DNA of 64,000 nucleotides from Allodiplogaster sudhausi (GCA_945643635.1 CALZFC010000101.1:960501-1024500); one strand, 5' to 3'. Shown: positions 11,814 through 28,828, counted from the stretch's first letter. The notes: generated from the sequence alone by a model not told the origin. Made by a program: numbers and translations.

Positions 11814-14800
11814 TCACTTCTCAATGGTGACGGGATCCTTGCGCTCGCTGCGCGAGTTGCTGGTCTCCCTGGACTCGTCCGGCTCGTCGTTCGAACCCGA
11901 GCTCTCGTCGATGTCGTTCGTGTCGTCCTGAAGACGGCTCAATCGATATCATTCAATAAAAGAGGGAATAAAAGGAATTCTAAGTCTGACAATCTTCGCA
12001 GAGTCTCGCTTAACTCCGTCGATCTTGTTCACGGCCAGCTCGTCGGCCTTCGGCGCCGGTTGGCTGGACACCTGAATAGAGGGATATACAAAAAAAAATT
12101 TTAAAGATATAATGGAAGGATTTTATGCACGTTCTGTATATATTAATATCATTATCTTAAAACTGTTTCGGCGGAGGCAAAGTTGAAGAAGGAATGGCTG
12201 ACCAGCTTCCTCATCTGACTCTTCACTTCCTTGATCGATGCGCGTTTCGAGGGGTCGACGAGCCTGAATCAGACCAAGATACATACTTCCTAGTCCCAAC
12301 TTTTATTGACATACTATACTATTAAACACTTCAATCATTTATCTGTTGATGAAAAGTTTTTGTAAAGTATTTAAAATATGAAAAATCAATGGAATATATA
12401 TGAAATTGGAATATATGAAACAAAAGAACTCACCACACTTTTTCGGAGACAAATCGACGGAGCACTTCGGGCGTGGACGCAGGAAACTCGGGCATCCTGC
12501 CTGAATTATTTACTTTAAATTTTAATTTTAAATAAATTGAAATGTTTAATTACAAAAATGACAGAATTCATAATAATAATAATAATACTAACCCCGGCGG
12601 ATTTCGTGCGCGATCTTCTTGTGCTCTTTCTCGTTCGCGAATGGCTTGCCACCGTTCGAGAAGATCTAGAATGGGGGGAGTTTGGAGAGAGATTAAAAGG
12701 TAACAACGAAAAGTAGATGACCTCGTACAGGAGCACGCCAAAGGACCAAACATCCGAGGCTGGCGAGTACACCGGGACATGACAGATGGACTCTGGAGCC
12801 ATCCACCTCAAATATACCACACTATTTAACTATTTCGGTTTCGGCCAAGCAATTTAGCACCGAGTTTCCTTGGCATATTTTGTATAAAAAGTATTCTTCC
12901 AAGTTTTTGTTATGTGGATTCAAAGTTATTCTCACGTCGAGCAGAGTTGATAAAAAAAACATTGGGTCCTATGACCCTTATTGTTAGGGAGACTCCTCGA
13001 AACCAACGCTTTTTGCTTATTGTTAGTGCATTTCTGAACAGAAAGAAACCGAAGAGGGATGGCGGCTCCGAGGGGGTTCGCCTCCTCCTTCAGCTCGGAC
13101 ACGGCCTTGGACAGGCCAAAGTCGGCAATCTTCACGATCCCTTTGTCGGAGATAAGGCAGTTGCGAGCGGCCAGGTCGCGATGCACGCAGTGCTGCTTGT
13201 GCAGGTACGTCATGCCGCGAGCAGCCTGCAATTCCTCGCTTTATCTCTTCTTTATCTCTTTTCATTGTTTTACTCCGATTTCTTTGATTTCTTTCCATCA
13301 GACTCGACTTTACTCCAACTAAAAACCATCTAAGAGTCTTAAGACCAACCTCGAGGCAGTAGATGAGCCTCTCGGGCAGCCCCACCAAGTGGCCGCGCTT
13401 CTCGAGATGGTCAAGCAGCGCGCCGCCCGGGCAGTACTCAATCACCACCATCAGAGGGAGACGCGAGCAGGCCACGCCGATGAACTGCGAGGAGGGAAAG
13501 CTCAGTTGCTGTCGAATAAAGCAGCCAACTCACTTGCTTTGTTGCCTACGACTATTATTTGCTAATAAAATGGAATAAAATTAAATAATTCTAGCAAGAA
13601 TACTGACTTGGATGACGTTTTCGTGTACGAATTTACCCATTATTTTGGCTTCCCTCAGCATTTCTTCGCGGTTCTTCTGAAATTATAAACACTAATAGAA
13701 AAAATAGTAATTTTCCAAAAGTGAGCACTTGTCATTTTCCAGCTACAATTTCTTTAAGCTGTTCTTAATCTTCTCGACCTTGATGGCCTCCGCCTCGGCC
13801 TCGCTCTGCTTCGCTTGCGTCTTGTCTACCTGGTGCGAGATTTTGACTGCGACCATCTTCGGCGGAGCCCCAGGAGCATTGTAGACTCCTGTAATATTTT
13901 TGGAAATTTATTAATTATTTAGGCATTATTTATAAATTGTGGTGTTATATATAATAAGTTACTACTATTCCCGCGTGATCGATTGTTAGTGAATATCGGT
14001 GATCGGCAAAATGCTGCACCCTTGAAGACGCTGCAGAAATTGCCGGATCCGAGGAGATCCTTGGCTGGGTCGTAGACGATCTTTAAAAAAAAAATTTATG
14101 GAAAAATGAATTATTCTCTTCAGTTCACCTCTTAAAAACAGAAAGAGTATTGCCAAATAAGTCAGCCGCTCACTCGGTCGTGCTTAATGTCCGTGTCGGG
14201 CCGGTTGACGGGAAGGCGGAGCTGGATGCGCTTGGTCGGGTCGACCTTCCGTTTGAACGGCTGCTTCTTCAATTTTAGTTCTTTCAAATATATTCTTATT
14301 GTTTTCGTCAATTTTTATTCTGCCAGAATATCTCCAATTTGAATTTGGCGCCATGTTCGGTTGACCTGGTAGAATTCGATGAGCTCAACAACCGTGTCGA
14401 ACTGGTGCATGCTCTTCTTCGAGACGCCGAGGCGCCATTTTGAATTCTCGTACCTGCAAAAAGTTCAAGAGAAAAATGTGCCTGAAAATAATTGTTGAAA
14501 TAAAATTAGAAGAATAAAAGAAAAGAAATGACAAACTTGAGTCGGATGTGCTGTTTCTCGTTGCCGTCACTGCAGACAGAGACGATGAGCTCCGTGGTGG
14601 CAACTCCCGTCACACGCACGAGGTACTCGCCCGGCTTCTGCAGGAGTCGTCTGCAATTTATTTTTCTTCGTCATTAATTATTCTATCAACTCAATGCTCT
14701 CTGTTCTTTATTATTTATTAAGATTTTTTTAATCATTTTTGCAATTCATGTTTCTTCATTATTTATGTAAAAATCCATGGAGCATAAATTTTTAAATTCA

Positions 14801-15056
14801 TTTCGCTGTTCCATTTGCATCCTCACTCAGCATCGACACGTGGACGGTATCCGTGGTACCAGAGCTGGTCCTCGAGGTTTCTACTTGCGGGGACTCCATC
14901 CGATGTTGCCGTAGTCTGCTGCAAATTATATTTTTAGGTGAAAAAAAGTTTGATTTATGTGCTGTCGTGAGGAAGGGCGTAGCTAATTGCAAGCTTCAGA
15001 AAAGCAGGGAAGACTACGACCTTGCGATTTGCAGAGCCTTGGTTCTTCTTCGACAT
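11814..15056 (-). CDS. SH2-domain non-receptor tyrosine kinase, Fer/SPE-8-like
   Basis: A compact kinase made of a short N-terminus, one SH2 domain and a tyrosine kinase domain, without the F-BAR region of vertebrate Fer. Start codon at 15056, stop at 11814. Approximate exons: 15021-15056, 14830-14924, 14535-14650, 14375-14455, 14180-14285, 14020-14085, 13755-13890, 13610-13680, 13352-13485, 13050-13225, 12725-12812, 12598-12665, 12435-12495, 12170-12262, 12000-12072 and 11814-11928. SH2 hallmarks are WYHGYRPR and GEYLVRV. Kinase hallmarks are the P-loop [17 protein letters not shown], the catalytic loop [10 protein letters not shown], the DFG segment [17 protein letters not shown] across a splice, and [11 protein letters not shown]. 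The tail is acidic and Ser-rich. Nematodes have many such kinases, several acting in sperm, so an MSP gene next door fits a sperm role (inference). Confidence 0.93.
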
Positions 15057-15740
15057 TGTAGCGAGAGAGCAGGCGACCGTAGAGAGTTGCAGAGAGTGGA
15101 GAGGTCGATGAAAGGGAAAGGAGGAGAGTGTAGGTCGAGCGAGGCGTGGATTCGAGGCGGACCACTGCCTCTTGGGTCGAGAAGATAATGGAATGAATGA
15201 ATTCGGGCCTTTTTCTGTTTTTATACTCTTATGATTTGTGCACTTTTCGCAAGTTTTATGGTAGTTTTCACGTCATCGGACCTTGTAAGTACTTTTTACG
15301 GGTTTTTTCTGTCATTTTTGGAGTTTTAAGAGTAGTTTTTTTTAATCCACTGCAGAACAATTTCGGTTCTTTTACACCTTCCACGTACATATTTGTGTCA
15401 AACACTTGAACTATAAGTGCAGAAGGAAAAGGTCCGAAGAAGATAATTTTACATAGCAATGAAAGATATAGAAGGTCATTTAATATGTATGCAAATATGG
15501 GCCATTTAACCACAACAAGTAAACTTTAGCAAAGCACGTCAGCAACTTATATAAAAGTAGAAAGGAGATGCCATTTCTCATTTCATTACTCTCGTCTGCC
15601 TCAGAGCGCCAAGTCGGTCGGTTCTTCGAATCTTTCTCTTCCGAACTACAAAATATTTTTCCTTAATATTTATAACAAGCCGTTTGGTTGATTCTTGAAA
15701 TTCTAAATAATAATATTAACTTTCGGTATTTCAGGACAAA
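15057..15740. promoter_or_regulatory. Shared divergent upstream region of the kinase and MSP genes
   Basis: The kinase is transcribed leftwards from 15056 and the MSP gene rightwards from 15741, so this stretch is upstream of both. It contains two AGATAA (GATA-type) words at 15183-15188 and 15441-15446. GATA factors are known regulators of sperm MSP genes in C. elegans. A TTTCAG acceptor ends at 15734, seven bases before the MSP ATG, so part of the region is probably a 5' UTR intron or a trans-splice outron. No coding exon was seen. Confidence 0.5.
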
Positions 15741-16480
15741 ATGGCGAAGCCTCAGGCCGAGAAGAAGGAGGACAAAAAGGAGGATAAGAAGGAAGAAAAC
15801 AAAGAGAAGAAGATAGAGGAAAAGAAGAAAGAAAAAGAGGAGAAGAAAGAAGGAAAGAAGGAGGAGAAGAAAGAAAAGAAAGAGGAGAATTAAGGAAAGA
15901 AGGAGGAGAAGAAGGAGGAGAAGAAAGAGGAGAAGAAAGAGGAGAAGAAAGAGGAGAAAAAGGAGGTGAAAAAGGAGGAGAAAAAGGAGGAGAAAAAGGA
16001 GGAGAAAAAAGAGGAGAAAAAAGAGGAGAAGAAAGAAGAGAAGAAAGAGGAGAAAAAAAGAGGAGAAGAAGGAAAAGAAGGACAAGGATGGAAAGAAGTA
16101 TTGGAAAATAAGGAAGCCGGGCGAACCGGAATTTCAGGCATCTGATATTCGAATTAAAAAGAATTTGATAGAAAACTAATATGTCTTCAGCAAGCAATGA
16201 TTTAGAATGATCTCCATATTAGAGAAACTTGTATGTTAATTTGCATGAAAGGATATCGGTAAAAGAGAGTAAAAATCACGTTTACATAAAATATGAAAGA
16301 AATAATAAAGAAAGTTGCATGGTATTTGGTCTCAACGGGAAGTTTTTAATTCAAATGGTTACAGCTTCCGGTCGAACCCGAGGGCAAAGTTGTCTTCAAG
16401 GGGCAGATCGGAACGCCCATCGCAACAGAGAGGGTCGTCACGAACAACACTAACAAGAAAGTCGCATTCAAGGTGGGAAG

Positions 16481-16518
<38 letters not shown>

Positions 16519-16649
16519 GGGGAGAGAGAGCGATAGAGAGGGAAATGAGAGAGAGAAGGTGAGGGTGCATGAGAAACTATTACTATATATTGAGAGCGAG
16601 AAGGGATAGGTCTTGTAGATTTTTCTGACAATGAGTAAAAAATTATTAT

Positions 16650-16696
<47 letters not shown>

Positions 16697-17767
16697 CAGG
16701 TGAAAGTGACAGACAACGACCTCTTTCGCGTGAAGCCGCCGGTCGGAATTATTCCACCGGGCGAAAAGGTTGACAATGGCGATACATTATTGGGTCATGT
16801 TTGTACATATATTTTGAACATTTCAAAATGGCAACTGCCAATGTAAAATTCTTTATATTAATTATAATGGATTCAAAACAGAAGAACTACATATGTATGC
16901 GAAATAGGAAAAGATTGATAATTACAGACAACGATCAAGATCAACTTTACCGGGAAAGAGACGCCGGCGGATGCTCACAAGCACTTCTTCGCCTTCTACC
17001 ACTCCGATGTCAACGACGAGAGCAAGACTGCCAAGCAGGTTCTTCTTTTTTGCCATCAACAAAAACAAATTGAATACTTGCTGATTAAATAAATTAATGA
17101 ATACAGTATTCAATAATTCCGATTGTTGTTGAATTAAAGCGACAATTTCCAGGTATTTGCTGAAGAAAAGCCGGCTGGGGTGCTACGCGTCACATGCGAT
17201 TTCCATCTGGCGGAAGCAGAGAAGGAGGAGAAGAAGGAAGAGAAGGAGAAGGATCATGAGAAGAAGGTAATAAAAAAGGGGAAATACAATACAACAAAAT
17301 TCCATGTTCTAGGACGAAAAGAAAGACGAAGAGAAGGCAGACGCGAATGGAGGAGAGCAGGCAGAGAATGAGGAGAAGAAGGAAGAAGGGAAGAAGGATG
17401 AGGGAAAGAAGGAAAGGAGGAAAAGAAGGAAGAAGGAAAAAAGGAAGAAAAAGAGGGCGAAAAGAAGGAGAAAGAGGAGAACAAGGATGAAAAGAAAGAA
17501 GAAAAGAAGGAAGAAAAGAAGGAGGAGGGAAAAGAAGAAAAGAAAGGAGGAGACAAAAAGGAGTCAAAGGCTGAGAAGAAGGAATCGAAGGGGTCTAAGA
17601 AAGAGAAAAAAGAGGAGTCGAAGAAAGACGCCGAGAAGGGCAGCAAGAAAAAGAAGGTTATTAATTAATTTCTAAATTTGACTAATATCTGCGTAGGTTT
17701 GTTTAATTCTTTCTTTTAGGAGGACAAGAAGAAGGACGAGAAGAAAGAGGAGCCCAAGAAGAAATAG
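15741..17767 (+). CDS. MSP-domain protein with Lys/Glu-rich arms (reading frame damaged in the arms)
   Basis: The core is a complete major-sperm-protein/VAP-type immunoglobulin-like domain in four exons: 16363-16470 (LPVEPEGKVVFKG, TNNTNKKVAFK), 16700-16769 (DNDLFRVKPPVGIIPPGEK), about 16928-17037 (INFTGKETPADAHKHFFAFY) and about 17152-17267 (VFAEEKPAGVLRVTCDF). It is flanked by an N-terminal arm of KKEE repeats from the ATG at 15741 and a C-terminal arm of the same kind ending at the TAG at 17765. No membrane anchor follows, unlike VAP proteins. MSP domains polymerise or bind peptides and are hugely expanded in nematodes. An in-frame TAA (15891), a one-base shift in an A-run (16051-16057) and another near 17420 break the arms but not the domain. 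The exon 1 donor appears to be CAG-GC (16138). Confidence 0.8.
16480..16560. repeat. GA tract, MSP gene intron
   Basis: (GA)n with AAAG interruptions, directly after the 5' splice site of the first MSP-core intron. Here the sense strand is purine-rich, unlike most other introns in the window. Confidence 0.85.
16652..16693. repeat. (AT)n microsatellite, MSP gene intron
   Basis: About 21 AT dinucleotides precede the acceptor TTCAG at 16699. It is the longest pure AT run in the window. Confidence 0.9.
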
Positions 17768-18109
17768 AATCTCCCTCCTGCTCTCTTCCTCTGGTCTCTT
17801 CCACCTCCCCATGTCTCCTCCCATATAAAGCACACACCAAAGTAATGGCCAGCCTTTGACATTTATTGTAGTTATACGGAGAACATTGTAAAAAAAAGGA
17901 GTAGGAATATGACTGTTCGCAGTATTCTGCTCCCAGATAACAATAGGAAATATGCGCATGTTAATTGTTACGAAATTTGTTTGTATTTTCTGATGATAAC
18001 ACCTGTAACTGTTGATGAGAACATTGAGTAGTATTTAAAAATTTCAACATTCTTTCATGTTTATTCTTTCTCTTTTCTATATCGCGGAAAGCCAATTACT
18101 AGCAATGAT

Positions 18110-19945
18110 GAAAAAGCCGAACTCTTTGCAAGCCAATTTGGCAACTCTTTTAAGAACGTCCCTTCTACGCATCCACCCTTCTTTCCATCTCGGACAACTG
18201 CTACTCTTGACTATCTCGATCTTTCCGCAGCCCGTGTCTCTTTCTTTCTTCGAAAGCTCCCGTTTAGGAACTCTACTAATCCCGACTACATACCTTATGC
18301 ATTTCTTAAAGGTACCGCTAACACTATCGCAATTCCATAATCGATTCTTTATAACAAGACTCTTCTCTATCGTACATGCCCCAGCGCATGGAAAACTGCC
18401 CTTATTCGCCCTCTTTTTAAAAAGAAAGGCAATCCCTGTGACTCCAATAACTACCGACCGATCTCCCTGACCTCAGCAATTTCCAAAGTATTTGAAAAGA
18501 TAATATGTGAAGAGATAACCTCTCACCTTAGGTCAAACCGCCTTTTATCGCCTTTTCAACATGGCTTCCGTGCAAAACGATCATGTAGCTCTGCCCTCTT
18601 TGTCTCTCTTTTCGACTGGTTCAAAGCAGTCAACTCGTCATCATTTGTCTCCGTAGTCTTTATTGATCTGACTAAAGCTTTCGATAGTGTTCCCATAAGT
18701 TTTCTCTTACACAAGCTTGCCGCTTACGGAATATCCGGCTGCCTTTTGCGTTTCATTGAGTCCTTTCTTTCTCGCCGTTCTCTTTGTGTTACAATTGATG
18801 AGTCCAAGTCCACATCTTATCCAGTACTCTCGGGCGTACCTCAGGGGTCCGTCATAGCCGCACTACTCTTCCTCATTTACATAAATGATCTTCCAGATTG
18901 TCTACCCCCTGGCGCTTTCTGCACTCTCTATGCCAACGACGCGAAACTATATACAGTTAATGATAGAACCCTCGTTTAAATTGCACTTAACAATATAGAA
19001 AACTGGACTTGCAACTGGGGCCTTTCTATTTCGGTTAGCAAGACCATATTTATGACTATAGGTCAAAATCACCCCACTTTCTGTCCTATTCTTAATGGTC
19101 AGCCACTTTCCATTGCCCACCACTTCTGTGATCTCGGTGTTACCATCTCTAATGACCTTTATTTTACTGAGCATATCAGAATCATCTGCAATAAAGCGCG
19201 CGCTCGAGCTCTTCTGATTCTGCGGAACTTCCGCTCTCATAATCCTGCCCTACTTATGCGTCTTTTCACTATTTATGTACGGCCCATCCTTGAATATGCT
19301 AGTGAAATTTGGAACCCTCATAAGGAACTTTCTGCCTCCTCGCACAAACGCTTATCGTTAGAAAATGTCCAACGTTTGTTTACGCGTCTCGTCTTTAGAA
19401 GAATTGACAAACAGCTTTCTTACTCTGCCCGTCTCTCTGCTCTCTCTTGTCACACTCTCGCATCCCGAAGACATTTTACAGATCTTTTGTTACGTATAAA
19501 ATATTTGCAAACCTCATCGAAATAGACCCCAGGCAACTCTTTTGTCTTCTCCCTAATACGATCACTAGAGTCCATCGGTGTAAGATTACTCATTTCCTAT
19601 GTAGAAATAAAAGCTTCAAGTATTTTTTGTCGAATAGAGTAGTTAATAATTGGAATAAATATTTGTCAGTGCATCTCTAGCTCGCTCATTTATATCTTCC
19701 ATAAGCCTCTCACACTCGCTTAAATAGTGTTGTGGTGACCCACAGCCTCGTCGTTTTAGTTTTTGTTTTCCTTCTTAAAGTTCATTTATAGATTTCACTG
19801 TTTTGTTTTTCTTTAATGTAGGCATGCCTCGAAGCAGCCAATTACGTCAGCTATTGAAATCTATGCATTTACATATTAATTAATCTCATATCTATATTCT
19901 CATGTCCTCATTCTTTAAAAATGCTGATAAACCTGAATGAATGAA
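18110..19945 (+). mobile_element. 5'-truncated, inactivated non-LTR retrotransposon (CR1/Jockey-like reverse transcriptase)
   Basis: Translation shows the reverse transcriptase blocks in order: NNYRPISLTSAISKVFEK, LSPFQHGFRAKRS, VVFIDLTKAFDSV, SGVPQGSV, LFLIYINDL and a thumb/C-terminal part with YVRPILEYASEIWNPH and LENVQRLFTRLVFRR. The catalytic FADD/YADD box reads YAND at about 18930-18941, so the copy is enzymatically dead. In-frame stops occur near 18341 and at 18977-18979. No endonuclease or ORF1 is seen upstream of about 18110, so the copy is 5'-truncated. The 3' end after about 19680 is non-coding and finishes near a TGAATGAATGAAA short tail at about 19936-19946. The orientation is the same as the upstream MSP gene. 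Confidence 0.88.
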
Positions 19946-20029
19946 AGGTTGGCCACTGACAATATGTCTCTTACAATTAGCTCTTACGACCAGGGGGATT
20001 GCAATTGTACTTGCATTCATCGCGTGGAT

Positions 20030-20037
20030 CATTCCTG

Positions 20038-20079
<42 letters not shown>

Positions 20080-20165
20080 ATCTCTCTCGCTTTCTCTCTC
20101 TCTCTTTCTCTATCTCCCTCTCCCCCCTCTCTCTCTCCCTCTCCACCCTCTCTCTCTCTCTCGTC
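20030..20165. repeat. CT-rich low-complexity tract, intergenic
   Basis: (CT)n with TTTCTCT and CCCTCT interruptions between the retrotransposon 3' end and the Shal gene. The surrounding stretch 19946-21129 has no recognisable gene. A 132-codon open frame at 20397-20795 has no recognisable domain and is not annotated as coding. Confidence 0.8.
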
Positions 20166-21129
20166 CTACCTTTCTTCGTTGTTTCGGGCAAGTACGAGAT
20201 AATCAGACTTATTTCAGAGATGTTTTATTTGTGTTTAAATATTTTAGCTAATTTTTAACTCCGGCTGTAATAAGAACCATAACAATGATTTTTTACTGTT
20301 TATTTCACTTTCATAAGAAGTGCTGTGTGAGAATCTCACTGTTGTCCACGCGAGAAAGAGGCATGTCTATCAACCCGTGAGAATGGAAAGTAGAGAGTGT
20401 TAACTAGAGGACAATTAATTAATGAAACATGGGAAATATCTTGTTATAATAATGCTACTCCGAGGTGCACAAATCGTCCAAAATGTCTGACTTGGGAACA
20501 GCATTCTTGGGCTTGGTCGGATATTCCTCTCCATTTAGTCACGGGGCTTGATCCAAAGATGCCCGTGGCGGATAATTATATAGCAGAAGACTTAGAATCG
20601 AAATGTCTTTCCCCCCGCGAGCAAGCTACGGGGTCAGGAAAACCAAAGCAGGCAAAAAGAAATGTGCAAGAGAGGGAAAGACAAGTAGACGGAAAAGAGA
20701 AGAGAATTGTACAGAAGTGGCAAGGAGCTGCTGAATATCATCGAATATTGAGGAGAATCAGGAAGGAGAGAAGGGGAATGGCCAGGTTCCTCTAGGTGAC
20801 AGAGAGACAGAGAGGAGAGAGAAAGGGAGAGAGAGAGTGAGTGTATGAAAGAGGGAGAGAGATAGAGAGAGAGGGAGAGAGAAGTTTGGTACACGAGGCG
20901 ATGCAAATCAAGAGCAACCCGTTACTTCACAGAATCATCTTCTACATTTGTGCACTAAAAGCAAAGTGGCTATTAATACAGTAAGCAAGCAACCAAGTAC
21001 AGTATACATAGGAGTCATGGAAAAAGAAACTTTTAGAGTCACGTCTCTCGGCAAATCTCATGTGGGATTAATTTAAATACAATTTTTAAAGAAGGCAACA
21101 AATACAATGACGGATCGAAGGAGTCCAGC

Positions 21130-26284
<5,155 letters not shown>

Positions 26285-27071
26285 CCTGGCCTCCTCCGAA
26301 TCCTTCTGCTGCCGCTCCTGTCAGAACATGCCGTGGCGCCCGTCGTCCAGACGCCCGCCACGTCTGCACCCAAAGAAGGAACAAGTAATTAATAACAGCC
26401 TTCTTTTTGTTTATAAATAAAGAAGGTTAGCGAAATAAATCTCCAATATCCGCTGTATGTCTTGCAGAGAGCAAATGGTAAGGTATCAATTTTTTTGGTA
26501 AAGCTTGTGGGCTGAATTCTTTAGCAGTGAGGCGATGTGGCGATATGCAGAATCCAATATGAAAGGCAGTAGGATCGAGCGAAGGCATTTTAAGAATTAA
26601 AGAAACGAATAATAACACTCGCCACATCTCCGGCAGAATAATAAGACTGATTCGATTTCGTTCTTAACAAAAAGAGCAAACAAATCCCTGTGAGAGAATG
26701 TGAAAGTTTGCGCATGAGAGAGAATCTATCGAAAGCTGATGGTGAGAGAGAGGGAAAGGGCGAAGGAGATAAAGATAGGAGAGAGAGGAGAGATAGAGGA
26801 GAGGTGAGAGAGGGTGAAAGATGGTAAGAGGGAAAGAGACGGACAGAGATGGTGAGAGAGGGAGAGAGGGAGACAGAGGAGAGAGGGAGAGAGAGAGGTA
26901 TCGAGAGAGAGAGAGATAAACGACAAAACGAGACTACAGCGTCATATGAGAAGAATTCGTCTAGCAAACCTTTGGCATCTGCCGTGGATTATGAAAAGAA
27001 GAAAGGAGCCGATGGTGATTAGTGCGTGGGTTAGATATATAGAGAGGATGAGAGGGAGAGAGGGTGAGATT

Positions 27072-27120
<49 letters not shown>

Positions 27121-27463
27121 TAGGAAAAGAGAGAACGGTGAGGGAGCTATAGAGTAAAAGAGAAGTGGTGAGAGACATTTGGGGGGTAGAGGAAAGTGGC
27201 GCAAAGAAAGAGAGAAAGAAGTGGTTGGGCAATGAAAACAAGGCAGAGATCAGAGAAAGAGTAGTAAGAATGGAGAGAATCATACGGGACGCTTATGGAT
27301 TTGCCAGGGGGTGCAAGAGGAAGTCGGGCACTGAGAGGTGAAAGAAACGGGAAGTGATTATCCATTTTGGGCAAAAATGACGTCACTAGCCATAAGCTTA
27401 TTTCTCTTCATGGATGTTAAAAGTGAGATGCATTCTCAATCCTTTTCTCGCACATAAATTCTA
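26285..27463. other. Intergenic, Shal upstream region, GA-rich
   Basis: No gene recognised. The stretch holds GA tracts at about 26740-26930 and 27050-27120 with GAGAGGTGAGAGAGGG-type variants. It lies between the Shal start and the inverted repeat and presumably includes the Shal promoter. Confidence 0.5.
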
Positions 27464-28233
27464 ACGGAAATGGTCAGAAACCCTACACTCGAAAAAATAC
27501 AATTTATATCTCAAATGAAAGCCCTTGAAATTTGGTGTAACGGAGTATAAAAATTAGCTGCTGCCATGCATAACACAATTTTTTATAGCATTTTCAAAAT
27601 TGGATTTTTTGAACATAAATTTTCACCATCAGAGAGTAGTCTACATAGAAATCATGCAAGAAGATTTAAAATGTGGTCTTACGGCGCAGTGGAATGAAAA
27701 ACTTTTGTCGTGAGTGTTTTATTTTTTTATATTCTATCTTTATTTCACAAAATGGAATACAATCTACAAAACAGCATCATAATTAGCACATGTGAACAAT
27801 GGGGTCACAGAAATGGTTCAAGAACATCGGAGATGGAGAAGATGGTTAAAGGACACAGGAGTGTGAGGAAACATTGAAGGTGGGAGATCATGGAACGACT
27901 CCCTGATGATCAAGCTCCATTTCTGTGCAACCAAAAATAAGCAAAAACGATGAGTCGAAGAGAAGTCGAACTTACGACAAAATTTTTTCAGTCAGACGCC
28001 TTATCCACTGCGCCGTAAGACCACGTTTTAAATCTGCTTGCATGATTTCTATGTAGACTACTCTCTGATGGTGAAAATTTATGTCCAAAAAATCCAATTT
28101 TGAAAATGCTATAAAAAATTGTGTTATGCATGGCAGCAGCTAATTTTTTTACTCCGTCACACCAAATTTCAAGGGCTTTCATTTGAGCTATAAATTGTAT
28201 TTTTTCGAGTGTAGGGTTTCTGACCATTTCCGT
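27464..28233. repeat. Inverted repeat of about 250-bp arms carrying a tRNA-like sequence
   Basis: The left arm (27464-27711) and the right arm (27971-28233) are inverted copies with roughly 90 percent identity, starting ACGGAAATGGTCAGAAACCC and running through GCCATGCATAACACAA. The spacer of about 260 bp is unrelated. Read on the minus strand, the inner end of the right arm (28022 to about 27950) looks like a decayed arginine-type tRNA: TACGGCGCAGTGGATAAGGC (A-box region) followed by GTTCGACTTC (B-box). The left arm lacks a 13-bp block of this part. Most likely two copies of a tRNA-related SINE or a foldback element. Confidence 0.75.
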
Positions 28234-28796
28234 AAGCACATTTTACGTTTCTCTCTTTCTCTACCTCGTTCTCTCTCTCTCTGTGTATCCTTTCCTATGC
28301 CCTCTCAATACCTCTCTGCATGCGAATATACAAACCCACGGTAAACTCGTAAAATAGTTATACGATGACTGCTCCTTTAAATTTAGCATGCACGCATAAA
28401 GCAATGAGTCGTGCTTTCTTACAATTAGTCATCGAATCGCTCTCTACCATGAGACATCAAATATTCATCTGTGCTGCTGACCAAAATTCAAAAAAAATAC
28501 ATAATGATCTGCTCATAAACACAAACGAGTGAATTTCCGCTTTGACCACAGAAAGAAAGTAAAGCTATTTGTCTTCTTTTCACGAAAGGCTGCAGTAGCA
28601 TGTACATAAAAAGAAGTTAAGAGTGAATAGAAGAACGAAAAGAATAAGAACCTGGGAGAGAGCGAGAACAGCGAGAACGCCAGAGAACTCAGGGATTGTG
28701 TGAAAGAGAGAGATAGAGAAAGAGATGGAGGGAGAGAGAGAGAGAGGGAAGGAAGGAGAGTGATGGAGAGCTCGAGAATTGAAAGCAAGAAAGAGA

Positions 28797-28828
<32 letters not shown>

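Noticed and set aside
16652..16693. AT repeat as a promoter or origin element
   Set aside because: It is a plain dinucleotide microsatellite inside an intron.
15741..17767. MSP gene as a VAP (VAMP-associated protein)
   Set aside because: The MSP domain is followed by a Lys/Glu arm and a stop. There is no coiled coil plus C-terminal membrane anchor as in VAP.
20397..20795. 132-codon plus-strand open frame between the retrotransposon and Shal
   Set aside because: No recognisable domain, part of it is a translated GA tract, and no supporting exon neighbours.
27950..28022. A functional tRNA-Arg gene on the minus strand
   Set aside because: A- and B-box-like words are present, but the anticodon stem and acceptor stem do not pair and no anticodon loop can be placed. 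It is better viewed as a tRNA-derived repeat end.
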